This document shows, piece after piece, positions 14,998-23,021 of a stretch of DNA of 33,700 bases (the first letter of the stretch is position 1; each line of letters starts with the position of its first letter). The notes beneath the pieces were generated by a model. That model was given only the letters and a program-made list of their open reading frames with translations. It searched no databases and was not told where the DNA came from. Source of the stretch: Fimbriimonadaceae bacterium (GTDB lineage Bacteria; Armatimonadota; Fimbriimonadia; Fimbriimonadales; Fimbriimonadaceae); contig JAICWL010000033.1 of assembly GCA_025934835.1 (NCBI GenBank), positions 1 through 33,700 on the forward strand, written 5' to 3'. Both the position numbers and the translations under genes were made by a program.

Positions 14998-15875
14998 TGG
15001 GGAAGTTTGTGCTGGCTGTCGCGCTGCTGGTCGGAGCGGGGCGATTAGCGCACGGTCAGGTGCCAGACGTGCGGATCAAGCTGGACGCCACAGTAAGCTA
15101 CAGTTCGGTGGCGCATGGCGTGAACTCGTTCCGCCTGTACAACCCCCTGGGGAGGCTCAGCACGGCAGGCCTCGTCTTCTTTCTCGAGCCCGGGCTGCGA
15201 GCCTACATTTCGGAAAAGCTCGACCGCCCGTCGGCGGACGCCGACAAGTCGCTTCTCGATGAATACTACATCGAGGACGAGGGGATCTGGAGACTTGGAA
15301 AGCAGTATCTTCCGTTCGGGTCGGGCCAGATTCTTCGCGAGAGCGTGCAAGCGGCGCGCGGCGACACGAACTTGATCGTGGAAGGCTTGCCGGTCTCGGT
15401 AGCCTATTGCGACAGCGGCAGGGGGCTGCAGCGGGGCATCGTCGGGCGGATCGGAAGCTGGCTCGGAGCGAGCTTTGCGATCGGGCGGCATTTTGGTATC
15501 AATTCAACGGCTCTCGACCTCGTTCGACGTCCTGAGGATGCGCCAGGAGAGGGAAGGGGCTATGGTCAGGCTTTCGGCGCCGACATCACCAGGCACTCCG
15601 GGATCTTCACGACACGAGGGGAATTCGTCATGCTCCGAGAGGGCGCCACGAACCTGGACCCTGACATGCGGATCTACGACGTGAGCCTCACGTCCGACCC
15701 ATCGAGGTATCAGTCGGTCACAGCCGGATGGACTCTAAGAGCGCCGGATCGCGCAGAGTTTCTGAGGGTCATGGGTTCGTTCTTCGTCTACACCGGCGTC
15801 CGGGTCGAGCCGATGGTTCGCTACCGAGACGGCAAGTTTTACGACCTGACCCTATCGGTGCGGCTAAAGTTCTAA
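14997..15875 (+). CDS. Secreted beta-barrel outer-membrane protein, family unknown
   Basis: The 292-residue product has a signal peptide (LAVALLVGAGRLAHGQ, cleavage near residue 20) and then mostly short amphipathic strands separated by polar turns. It ends LTLSVRLKF, with the terminal Phe expected of BAM-assembled barrels. Segments such as RLGKQYLPFGSGQILRES resemble porin-like proteins in style, but I cannot name a family. Its start overlaps the hisS stop by 1 nt, an unusual pairing of a cytoplasmic synthetase with an envelope protein that probably reflects genome compaction. It is followed by the coiled-coil gene after 2 nt. Confidence 0.65.
   Translation: MGKFVLAVALLVGAGRLAHGQVPDVRIKLDATVSYSSVAHGVNSFRLYNPLGRLSTAGLVFFLEPGLRAYISEKLDRPSADADKSLLDEYYIEDEGIWRLGKQYLPFGSGQILRESVQAARGDTNLIVEGLPVSVAYCDSGRGLQRGIVGRIGSWLGASFAIGRHFGINSTALDLVRRPEDAPGEGRGYGQAFGADITRHSGIFTTRGEFVMLREGATNLDPDMRIYDVSLTSDPSRYQSVTAGWTLRAPDRAEFLRVMGSFFVYTGVRVEPMVRYRDGKFYDLTLSVRLKF
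15865..15870 (+). promoter_or_regulatory. -10 element (TAAAGT) seven bases before the coiled-coil gene
   Basis: TAAAGT lies inside the last codons of the barrel gene and ends 7 nt before the ATG at 15878. No Shine-Dalgarno is present, so the coiled-coil gene may have its own leaderless transcript. Confidence 0.45.
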
Positions 15876-15877
15876 AT

Positions 15878-16579
15878 ATGGACGCCGTCCTAAAGCCTGT
15901 CCCAATGATTGCGCTCCTGGCCGCGATCGCGCTCGTGGCTTTGGGACATCTCGCGATTGGCATTATCGTGTTCATTGCATGGATCGGAGTACTGGCAATC
16001 TCCTCTATGCGCGCAGGCGCCGCGTCGAGGCTCGAAGACCCTACGGAGCTGATGGATGCCGAAAGCCGTTCGAAATTCGTACCGATCCGAAGGCTGGTCG
16101 AGGAAATCGACTCGGTCGTGCGCGACCACCAAGGCTCCCCTTCCATCAAGGTGGTCGGAGGCGAGGCGCGAAACGAGGCTGAACGGATCAAGAGCCAGAC
16201 CGCCGAAGCGCTTGCTACGCGTACCGAGCTGAGAAAATCTCTGAGGGGGAGGACCGCCGCGGAAACAGAGCTGAACGACCTGCAAAGCAAACTCCATGCG
16301 GCCCAATCCGACGACGAGCGTGACGCTTTGCAGGGCGCGATTGCCGCCCGGACCGAGGAAATCGCGCATTACGATTCGATCAGCGACTCGGTGGCGCGCA
16401 TCGATGCAGCGGTCAAACAAGCTCAGGCCGCTCTTTCCGAAATGAAGGCCAAGCTCGCCACCGGCGCTTCGGGCGAGCGAGCGGAGGCGACCGATACCGA
16501 GGGCCTGCGAGAAACCGTGAGCCGGCTGAAGGCCCTGAGCGTGAGCTACGACGAAGCCGAGCAGACGCTCCGACAGTAA
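15878..16579 (+). CDS. Membrane-anchored coiled-coil protein of unknown function
   Basis: The 233-residue product begins with one long or two short membrane spans (residues about 8-43), followed by an entirely helical, charged region. Residues about 95-165 and 185-233 are rich in Glu, Lys, Ala, Arg and Leu in heptad-like order, so an extended coiled coil is likely (TELNDLQSKLHAAQSDDERDALQGAI as one stretch in pieces). No enzymatic motif is visible. The start follows the barrel stop by 2 nt. A role in envelope organisation is only a guess from the anchor and the neighbour. Confidence 0.65.
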   Translation: MDAVLKPVPMIALLAAIALVALGHLAIGIIVFIAWIGVLAISSMRAGAASRLEDPTELMDAESRSKFVPIRRLVEEIDSVVRDHQGSPSIKVVGGEARNEAERIKSQTAEALATRTELRKSLRGRTAAETELNDLQSKLHAAQSDDERDALQGAIAARTEEIAHYDSISDSVARIDAAVKQAQAALSEMKAKLATGASGERAEATDTEGLRETVSRLKALSVSYDEAEQTLRQ

Positions 16580-16590
16580 AGAAGCGACGG

Positions 16591-16596
16591 TAATAT
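16591..16596 (+). promoter_or_regulatory. -10 element (TAATAT) six bases before the phosphotransferase gene
   Basis: TAATAT is followed by 6 nt and GTG at 16603. It lies in the 23-nt gap after the coiled-coil gene. No Shine-Dalgarno precedes the GTG. Confidence 0.5.
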
Positions 16597-16602
16597 CGCG
16601 GC

Positions 16603-17571
16603 GTGGAGGCAGACTGGCCGCGATCAACTCCCAGGCTTGAGGTCAGTTTGGACACGATCCGCGGCCTCTTGGAGCCGCTTGGCATGTCGCCGATTCGCGC
16701 GGTTCCTCTGCTAGAAGGGCATGCGAACACCAATATCCGCGTCGAGCTCTCGGACGGCTCATCCGTTACGCTCAAACTGACGCAAAACCAGTCCGGATCC
16801 CCCGCGCTGGAGCGGGCGATTCGGAGCCGCTTGGAAGGGAAGGTATCGATGCCCGAGCGGCTTCACGATGGGCCCGGGTTTTCGGTGGCCTCTTGGATCG
16901 AAGGCCGGTCCCTCCAAGCCCTCTTGGCCGAAGGACGCCATGGCGAAGTGTTGGAATCGGCTCGAGATATCGGCCGCGCTCTAGCTGCCATTTCGAGCGT
17001 TACCTTCGATCAGGCAGGATTCTTGGATGCGGATATGGCGGTGAGGGAGCCGTGGTCGAGCAGCATCGACGGACTCATCGGGTACTTGGATTTGTGCCTC
17101 GCCTGCCCTGCGCTTCTCCGGCGGATCGGCTCGCATGCCGCAAGAGACATACGGACCGCCTTCGAGCGATTTCGGCGCCTCTTGGACCGCTGTGCCGGGC
17201 CCGCGTGTCTTTGCCATGGGGACTTCAAAGCCTCCAATCTCATCGTAAACGCTGGTCGGCTAACTGGCGTCGTGGACTGGGAATATGCCCACTCGGGAAC
17301 ATGGCTCCTCAGCGCCGGTCAGGTGCTACGCGACGATGAGCGCTTGCCCGAAAGCTTCCAAGCCGAATTCGCTCGAGGACTAGAAGAAGCCGGCCAAAGC
17401 TTGCCGGCCGATTGGGAGCACGCCGCGAGGATTCTGGATGTCGTGAACTTGGTGGATTTCCTGGGCCGAGAAGGTATGGACGCGGCCACCCTATCGACCA
17501 TTCGCTCGAAGGTCGACAGGGTTTTGGGCCGCACCATGAAACCAGGACGACTGCGCGATCGTCCCGGCTAG
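16603..17571 (+). CDS. Aminoglycoside phosphotransferase-like kinase (APH/choline kinase fold)
   Basis: The 322-residue protein has the protein-kinase-like phosphotransferase fold. An N-terminal lobe has a VTLKL strand with the ATP-binding Lys. The Brenner motif is CHGDFKASNLIV (His205, Asp207), and the metal-binding motif is GVVDWEYA (Asp225). Family members phosphorylate small molecules such as aminoglycosides, choline, homoserine, fructosamine or thiamine; the substrate cannot be told here, and a resistance role is not implied. The GTG start is 6 nt downstream of TAATAT. It converges on the KGG-repeat gene with 42 nt between the stops. Confidence 0.82.
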   Translation: MEADWPRSTPRLEVSLDTIRGLLEPLGMSPIRAVPLLEGHANTNIRVELSDGSSVTLKLTQNQSGSPALERAIRSRLEGKVSMPERLHDGPGFSVASWIEGRSLQALLAEGRHGEVLESARDIGRALAAISSVTFDQAGFLDADMAVREPWSSSIDGLIGYLDLCLACPALLRRIGSHAARDIRTAFERFRRLLDRCAGPACLCHGDFKASNLIVNAGRLTGVVDWEYAHSGTWLLSAGQVLRDDERLPESFQAEFARGLEEAGQSLPADWEHAARILDVVNLVDFLGREGMDAATLSTIRSKVDRVLGRTMKPGRLRDRPG

Positions 17572-17613
17572 ACATTGCTTCTCGCCGCCCTTGCGGCCGG
17601 CCCCGACGCGGTC

Positions 17614-17865
17614 CTAGTGGCTTCCGCCTCTGTTGCTCGAACTGCTCCCGCCAGAGGAGTTCTTGTCCCGGGCCTTGCCGCCTTTCTTGCCGATTGCGGC
17701 CATGTGCTCACGGTCTTTGCTGACCGCTTCGCCACCTTTCTTGCCGATTTCGGCCATGTGCTTCCGATCTTCGCTAACGGCCTCACCGCCGGCTTTTCCC
17801 GCTCGGACGTGATCCTCGTGAGATCCGCCGCGATTGTCTGAATTGTTCTGGTTTTTCGAAGCCAT
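17614..17865 (-). CDS. KGG-repeat general stress protein
   Basis: The 83-residue, highly hydrophilic protein contains the stress-induced KGG motif: AGKAGGEAVSEDR, then IGKKGGEAVSKDR and IGKKGGKARD, with about an 18-residue period (54 nt at DNA level, visible as a direct repeat at 17681 and 17735). The tail is Ser/Gly/Asn-rich. Such proteins (GsiB, ConB10 and YciG relatives) accumulate under desiccation, starvation or general stress and are probably disordered. It has the best Shine-Dalgarno in the window (AAGGAGAG, 7 nt before ATG), which suits a highly expressed protein. A 16-nt dyad lies just upstream. Confidence 0.88.
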   Translation of the reverse strand: MASKNQNNSDNRGGSHEDHVRAGKAGGEAVSEDRKHMAEIGKKGGEAVSKDREHMAAIGKKGGKARDKNSSGGSSSSNRGGSH

Positions 17866-17892
17866 AACTCGACTCTCCTTGTACGTTATCGA

Positions 17893-17908
17893 CTCTTTGC
17901 CAAGAGTG
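17893..17908. promoter_or_regulatory. Inverted repeat upstream of the KGG stress gene
   Basis: ACTCTT (17893-17898) and AAGAGT (17903-17908) flank TGCC. The dyad lies 12 nt upstream of the gene's Shine-Dalgarno on its transcribed side, where an operator or a leader hairpin could act. Confidence 0.35.
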
Positions 17909-17923
17909 TAGTGTTAGGAAGCC

Positions 17924-17940
17924 CCCCGTGGTCCGGGGGT
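17924..17940. other. GC hairpin between divergent KGG and gcvPB genes
   Basis: CCCCCG (17924-17929) pairs with CGGGGG (17935-17940) across a 5-nt loop and is followed on the plus strand by TTTC. No gene is known to read into it from the left on the plus strand, so it is either a weak terminator for an unseen transcript or part of the KGG leader. The rest of 17941-18032 shows nothing recognisable. Confidence 0.3.
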
Positions 17941-18032
17941 TTCAGGTCATTTTGTCGCTTGGTGAGAAGTGCCGCTCGCTACGAAACAGCGGCAGTCCGC
18001 TTCGGGTTTGCCCGCCGCTCGGTTCCCGAAGG

Positions 18033-18038
18033 TAAAAT
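18033..18038 (+). promoter_or_regulatory. -10 element (TAAAAT) upstream of gcvPB
   Basis: TAAAAT lies 12 nt before the ATG of gcvPB, which would leave a leader of only about five bases and no Shine-Dalgarno. I see no good -35 box at 16-18 nt. Confidence 0.45.
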
Positions 18039-18050
18039 CCTTCCGCCGCC

Positions 18051-19628
18051 ATGCCGAAGAAACACGTGCCCGAGCCTTCGCTGATTTTTGAAAATTCTAG
18101 GCCAGGGAGAGTGGGATGCAACCTCCCAGTGGCCGATACACCCGAAGTTGACCTCGCGGCCCTGTTGGGCGATCTCCGTCCGGAGCTCGATTTGCCGGAA
18201 GTCGGCGAGCTCGACTTGATGCGGCATTTCGTCAATCTGAGCCACATCAACTACGGAATCGAGACCGGTTTCTACCCGCTCGGCTCCTGCACGATGAAGT
18301 ACAACCCGCGCGTAAACGAGGCCGCTGCAGCGTTCACCGGGTTCTCGAAGCTCCATCCTATGCAGCCTACAGAAACGATTCCTGGCGCGCTGGAGATCCT
18401 GATAGGCGTTCAGGAGATGCTTCAGGAGATCACCGCCTTCGATCACATCACGCTGCAGCCGGTCGCAGGAGCCCACGGCGAAATGACGTGCCTGATGCTG
18501 ATCAAGGCTTACCACGAGAGCAGAGGAGAGACTGCGAGAGACCTCGTTCTCGTGCCCGATTCCGCGCACGGGACCAACCCGGCTTCTGCAGCGCGCTGCG
18601 GCTACGACGTGCGGTCGATTCCCACCGACGCTGAGGGAAATACCGACCTTGCCTCGCTCGAAAAAGTGCTAAGTGGCGATGTCGGGTCGCGGGTCGCGGC
18701 GCTGATGCTGACGAACCCTTCTACGCTCGGCCTCTTCGAACCCCATGTTCAGAAGGTTTGCGAGATGATCCACCGAGCCGGCGGGCAGGTCTTCTGCGAT
18801 GGGGCAAACATGAATGCCATGGTGGGAACGACGCGCCCCGCCGAGCACGGCTTCGATTGCATGCATCTCAACCTGCACAAAACCTTCTCGACTCCGCACG
18901 GCGGCGGCGGCCCCGGATGCGGCGCGATCGGGCTTGGGGAGCACCTGGCGGCTTTCATGCCGTCCCCTGTCGTCCGGCGCGAGAATGGCAAGATCATTGT
19001 CGACGAAGACCGTCCTCGATCAATCGGCCGGGTCAGCCCGTACTTCGGTCAGTTTCTCATGGAGGTCCGCGCCTACACTTATCTGCGGGCCTTCGGCAAG
19101 GAGCACATAGCGGACATCAGCCGACATGCCGTGCTAAATGCCAACTACGTGCAGGCGCGGCTCAAAGACGTCTTGCCACCGGCCCACGACCGCACCTGCA
19201 TGCACGAGTGCATTCTGACGGCGGAGAAATATAAGCGGGAGCACGGAGTGCGAGCGCTCGATATCAGCAAGCGCCTTATCGATTACGGGTTCCATCCGCC
19301 GACAAACTATTTCCCGCTTATCGTGCCCGAATGCATGATGATCGAGCCGACCGAAACCGAGTCGAAGGAGACACTGGATGCGTTTTGTGATGCCATGCGG
19401 TCGATACTCCGCGAGGCAGTCGAGCAGCCGGATCTGCTTCACAATGCGCCTAGCACTCAAATCGTCGGCCGGCTGGATGAGACTGCGGCGGTGAAGAACC
19501 TGGATGTGCGCTGGCGCAAGCCGAAACACGTGGAAGCGGCCGCAGCCGACGGGGCCGGCGGGAGAGGATTCGCGGTCGCCGAGGGGATCGAGGACATGCG
19601 AGCCGACTCCCTTCCTTCGGCGAGGTGA
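18051..19628 (+). CDS. gcvPB: Glycine dehydrogenase (decarboxylating) subunit 2
   Basis: This is the C-terminal-half (beta) subunit of the split P protein of the glycine cleavage system. It has the hallmarks FYPLGSCTMKYNP (residues 74-86), LQPVAGAHGE, DSAHGTNPASA and the PLP-lysine site NLHKTFSTPHGGGGPG with Lys277. With subunit 1 (not in this window) it decarboxylates glycine and passes the aminomethyl group to the lipoylated H protein. The 525 residues include about 35 extra after the usual end near RLDE...LDVRW, an acidic/Ala/Gly tail of unknown meaning. Its TGA stop overlaps the GTG of the lipoate-transfer gene, a functional link because the H protein needs lipoate. Confidence 0.95.
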   Translation: MPKKHVPEPSLIFENSRPGRVGCNLPVADTPEVDLAALLGDLRPELDLPEVGELDLMRHFVNLSHINYGIETGFYPLGSCTMKYNPRVNEAAAAFTGFSKLHPMQPTETIPGALEILIGVQEMLQEITAFDHITLQPVAGAHGEMTCLMLIKAYHESRGETARDLVLVPDSAHGTNPASAARCGYDVRSIPTDAEGNTDLASLEKVLSGDVGSRVAALMLTNPSTLGLFEPHVQKVCEMIHRAGGQVFCDGANMNAMVGTTRPAEHGFDCMHLNLHKTFSTPHGGGGPGCGAIGLGEHLAAFMPSPVVRRENGKIIVDEDRPRSIGRVSPYFGQFLMEVRAYTYLRAFGKEHIADISRHAVLNANYVQARLKDVLPPAHDRTCMHECILTAEKYKREHGVRALDISKRLIDYGFHPPTNYFPLIVPECMMIEPTETESKETLDAFCDAMRSILREAVEQPDLLHNAPSTQIVGRLDETAAVKNLDVRWRKPKHVEAAAADGAGGRGFAVAEGIEDMRADSLPSAR

Positions 19629-20257
19629 AGGTTCGCCAAGAGCTTCTGGTCGATGGCCATACGAACATGGCGCGCGACCTCGAGCTTCTGAGCGCAGCCG
19701 AGCAAGGCGTCCCCGGCTGCCGAGTCTACACGTGGGATGGCCTGTGGGTCAGCCTAGGGCGCTTTCAGTCGGCGGAGCGCGCCTTGGTCGATGCCGCCTC
19801 CATACGCTGGGTCTCGCGACCGACCGGTGGAAAGGCGGTCATCCATGGCCACGACGTAACTGTCGCGCTTGCTTTTCCGATCGAGCCCCGTGCTGCGCGA
19901 GGTCTGAAGGCTGCCTATCGGCTTGTGGCTGCGCCCCTGATCCAAGCGCTTCGGCATTCGGGAGTGGAGGTCGGTCTCGCCGAGGATTTGATCGAGCCCG
20001 TGCGCAACGCGCCAACGGCGGATTGCTTCGCCCATAGCTCGGCTTGCGACATCGTGCATCCAACAACTCATCGCAAGGTTTGCGGGTGCGCGCTCAAACT
20101 GACGGAAAGCGCCGTGCTGGCTCAGGCCAGCATCCCGAACGGAAGGCCGCTTTCCGACCCGAGGCTGGTAATACGCGATGCGACTTCAGAGCCTTCGGAG
20201 AACTGGGATGCTTCGAGCTTCGCCGACAACCTCGGGCATGCGCTCAGCCGAATGTAA
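19625..20257 (+). CDS. Lipoate/octanoate--protein transferase (LplA/LipM-like)
   Basis: The 210-residue protein has the BPL/LplA/LipB fold motifs: RPTGGKAVIHGHDVTVALAFP at 65-85, and DCFAHSSACDI then KVCGCALKLT with Lys151 and AQASI. Cys134 in the DCF position matches the place of the acyl-accepting Cys in LipM-type octanoyltransferases, while the Lys is common to the whole family, so the choice between ligase (LplA) and octanoyltransferase (LipM) is open. It starts with a GTG overlapping the gcvPB stop (GTGA) and is therefore coupled to it. The likely target is GcvH. Confidence 0.82.
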   Translation: MKVRQELLVDGHTNMARDLELLSAAEQGVPGCRVYTWDGLWVSLGRFQSAERALVDAASIRWVSRPTGGKAVIHGHDVTVALAFPIEPRAARGLKAAYRLVAAPLIQALRHSGVEVGLAEDLIEPVRNAPTADCFAHSSACDIVHPTTHRKVCGCALKLTESAVLAQASIPNGRPLSDPRLVIRDATSEPSENWDASSFADNLGHALSRM

Positions 20258-20264
20258 AAACAAA

Positions 20265-20296
20265 CCACCCGGGCGAGCGAAACCTCGCCCGGGTGG
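20265..20296. terminator. Strong intrinsic terminator between convergent genes
   Basis: CCACCCGGGCGAG (20265-20277) and CTCGCCCGGGTGG (20284-20296) form a perfect 13-bp stem with a 6-nt loop. On the minus strand it is followed by TTTGTTTTTAC, so it is an intrinsic terminator for the DUF5117 protease gene; the plus strand lacks a U-run but may also pause there, after the lipoate-transfer gene. Confidence 0.88.
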
Positions 20297-20305
20297 AATG
20301 AATAA

Positions 20306-22909
20306 TCAGCCCTTGACGACGACTTGCGCGTCGAGAACCTTCTTGATACGGCTTGCGACCTCGTCGAGGTGCGCACGGCCATAAGGGCCCTTGGCCTTCG
20401 GAGCGGCAGTGAGCGCCTTTGACCGGATCTCCTTCAGCTCTTCCAAGGCCAGAGTGGAAGCGTCATCCGGTGCGTTAGCAGGCTTGTCCGTGACCAGCTC
20501 GATCAGCATGTTGAGATGATCTCGCTGAAGCTGGCGGCGAAGTTGCCCGATCTCCTGGCCGGTGCTCAGCTCCGACCAGATCGCGTTCTTTGTCGTTCCG
20601 AACAAAGTGGCGAGGTCCAAAGTCTCGCTCGGATCGGCAACGCGGAACTCGTTGTTTGCCACTCGGTTCAGCCTGTCCGGCGCGAACATGATGTTCAGCG
20701 TGTTGCGCTGCAGCCGCTCGTAAAGGTCGAGCACGGGAAACTCGCGCGAGTTCGAGTTGCCCTGCGTTCCAAGAGTGTTCGGGTCGGACGTGAGCCGCTC
20801 GAAGTACGTCTTCGGAACGTTGAACGCATTCGGCGCGAACACATAGGTATCGATAAGCCGAAGCGCCTGGCGCTGCTCCTTTCCGCTGACAGGGCGAAGA
20901 ACTGGCTTCTCGCCTGGATCTCCCTTGTAATTGCTGCTGATCTCCATGCCGCCGATGAATCGGGCAGCGCTGGAGGCCGCGTTTGCGTAGCCGTTGGTCA
21001 GCACGTTGAACGACCGAGTGAACTCGTAGTAGCTTTGCCCGGACTTGGGCTCACGCTTGCCGAGGTTCAGCAGCAGGTACCGATTCGTACTGAACGACTT
21101 CGCGGCCCATTCGAGCGGGTCCTTGCTTAGGTCGAAGCGAATAACATACGGGTCCCACGAATCCGCCACGTCATCGGTCTGGAAGGCGTGACCGGGAAGA
21201 TTCGTTTCGGATGCGAGCCGTCGGAGGGTGGGCAGCTCTCCCTGGGTCGTGGCGCCGGGCATATCCATGTAGCCGTATTGGATCGCCCACAGGTCGTAGG
21301 TCCCCACGCGCGGGCTATAGAAAGGCACGCCCGGATGCTTGATCGCCATGATGTTATAAGGCATATAGTCCATCACGCTTGCGGTCAGGCCATGCTCGGA
21401 GATCTTGCCCGGATCGCCGAGCTCGTTTAGGCTGAGATCCGTGCTGCCGATGAAGTTGTGCCTCAGCCCGAGGATGTGGCCCATCTCATGTGCTGCGACT
21501 TGCCGGATGTACTGGTAAACCAGCGCGTCTCGGCTGTAGCCGCTGCCGGCTGCCGCCGTGAGCTCGGCGGTGGTTTCCGCGAGCGCGAGATTGGTGGCCG
21601 ACTCCATGGGATACATGCAGGCGACATCCGTCTTCATCTTCGGCATAGCGGGCTGCTCGGCGCCCGGCCCCAGAATCTCGTCGAAGCTTAGGGCGCCCCC
21701 TCTGGCGAATGCCGCGTCGAAGTTGATCGACGCATTGAGGATCTCGCCGTTGAGAGGATTCGCTCGCATAAGGGCGATGGCGAACGGCATGCGGACCGTC
21801 CATCGCACGACGTTGTATCGCACGTCGGCGATGTCCCAATCGGCGTCGTCCGGCATCTGCTTCACGACGATCGCATCCTTGATGCCGACCTTCTCGAACG
21901 CCTTGTTCCACATCAACAGTCCCTCGGTTGCCGCCGGCCTGTAAGCCTTCGGCATGGCGTTGTCGATGTAGAACACGATCGGCTTGACCGGCTCGGAAAG
22001 CGCGGCCGACGGGTCCTTCTTCTTCAGGTTCCATCGCTCGATGTAATTGACGTTAGGATCGTAGTTCGAAGCCTCGCTGAGGTCCTGATAACTCGTCGTG
22101 AAATAGCCCACTCGCGTATCCGCGATCCGCGGCTGATAGCCATCATCCGGCAGCATCGTGATGTTGTAGCTGACTGCAAACGGGATGCTGTGCGGCGCCT
22201 CCACCCTACCACTCGGGCCGTGCCAATTCAACCGGTACATCGTGCGGACGACGATGTTGTCGGGGAATGCTTTGATCGAGTCGACGTATGTGTCCGCCTG
22301 GTCCATCGCGTAACCCATCTGCGGCGAGCCGAGGTTCGGGCCGATCTCGGCGAAGTCCGATTTGAACAGGCTGCTCACGTCGATCAGCACGGACTTGGTG
22401 TCCTTCTGTCGAGCCTTAACGTCGAAAGACGCCAAAACGTTTTGAGTGATCGCTCTCCGCAGGGTGCGGGCGCTTTCCGCATTCGAAGGCGCGCGGTACT
22501 CGAGATTCGGCTGGATCATCAAGATCCTATCATCGTCGACCTGCTTGAACCTGAAGACGAGGTCGGCGAGAGGCTGACCGTGGAAAATGACGACCGGCGC
22601 ATCTGCGGTACCCGTGCTGGCGGTTGCCTGGATGAGCACGTTCTTGTTGAACTGGTCCTGAGGGATCTCGAGGTAGATAGTGTCGGATACGCCCTTCTTC
22701 TTGCGCCAGAGCGTTACCGGCCCCTCCAGCTTGGTGCAATCCTTCACGAGGTCTTCGTAACTCTGCTCTTTGGCAGGAGTCTGAGCCTGTGCCTGCTGAG
22801 GCTGAGCGTTTCGGGGTGAGGGGGTTCGCGGCGTTTGTTGCGCGAACGATGCCGCCATGGCCATTGCGAGCGGCGGCGTTATAGCGAGCTTTATAAGAGA
22901 GGAATTCAT
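20306..22909 (-). CDS. Secreted zinc-dependent metalloprotease (DUF5117/DUF4953 family)
   Basis: The 867-residue protein has a signal peptide (hydrophobic residues about 7-23, cleavage near SFA-QQ), a Gln/Pro/Ala-rich linker, then the N-terminal DUF5117 region. The metzincin-like motif HEMGHILGLRHN follows, with His474, Glu475, His478 and His484, as zinc ligands and catalytic Glu. Downstream is the DUF4953-type domain with DYMPYNIMA (the Met-turn region). Proteins of this family are large periplasmic or extracellular peptidases of unknown substrate found in Bacteroidota, Armatimonadota and others. It is single-gene, divergent from the DUF1559-like gene across 112 nt, and ends at a strong terminator. 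Confidence 0.9.
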   Translation of the reverse strand: MNSSLIKLAITPPLAMAMAASFAQQTPRTPSPRNAQPQQAQAQTPAKEQSYEDLVKDCTKLEGPVTLWRKKKGVSDTIYLEIPQDQFNKNVLIQATASTGTADAPVVIFHGQPLADLVFRFKQVDDDRILMIQPNLEYRAPSNAESARTLRRAITQNVLASFDVKARQKDTKSVLIDVSSLFKSDFAEIGPNLGSPQMGYAMDQADTYVDSIKAFPDNIVVRTMYRLNWHGPSGRVEAPHSIPFAVSYNITMLPDDGYQPRIADTRVGYFTTSYQDLSEASNYDPNVNYIERWNLKKKDPSAALSEPVKPIVFYIDNAMPKAYRPAATEGLLMWNKAFEKVGIKDAIVVKQMPDDADWDIADVRYNVVRWTVRMPFAIALMRANPLNGEILNASINFDAAFARGGALSFDEILGPGAEQPAMPKMKTDVACMYPMESATNLALAETTAELTAAAGSGYSRDALVYQYIRQVAAHEMGHILGLRHNFIGSTDLSLNELGDPGKISEHGLTASVMDYMPYNIMAIKHPGVPFYSPRVGTYDLWAIQYGYMDMPGATTQGELPTLRRLASETNLPGHAFQTDDVADSWDPYVIRFDLSKDPLEWAAKSFSTNRYLLLNLGKREPKSGQSYYEFTRSFNVLTNGYANAASSAARFIGGMEISSNYKGDPGEKPVLRPVSGKEQRQALRLIDTYVFAPNAFNVPKTYFERLTSDPNTLGTQGNSNSREFPVLDLYERLQRNTLNIMFAPDRLNRVANNEFRVADPSETLDLATLFGTTKNAIWSELSTGQEIGQLRRQLQRDHLNMLIELVTDKPANAPDDASTLALEELKEIRSKALTAAPKAKGPYGRAHLDEVASRIKKVLDAQVVVKG

Positions 22910-23009
22910 GAGCTTTTGTCGCGCACGGCTATGTGTGGACCGTCCGATTATGCGTTATACGAAACGCCGAGATTTGTTCGTTCCGATGTCCGTGTCGTCT
23001 GATCCGCAT

Positions 23010-23015
23010 TATAAT
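23010..23015 (+). promoter_or_regulatory. Consensus -10 element (TATAAT) for the leaderless DUF1559-like gene
   Basis: TATAAT is followed by 6 nt and GTG at 23022. It is the clearest example of the -10/N6/start arrangement, because that start gives a textbook signal peptide while upstream in-frame starts do not. Confidence 0.6.
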
Positions 23016-23021
23016 CGCGGT

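Noticed and set aside
17681..17780. 54-nt direct repeats that might suggest a CRISPR or satellite
   Set aside because: They are the coding repeats of the KGG protein in frame, with an 18-residue period; there are no spacers.
22857..23021. Longer start of the DUF1559-like protein
   Set aside because: It would overlap the divergent protease gene and bury a clean signal peptide about 55 residues inside the protein.
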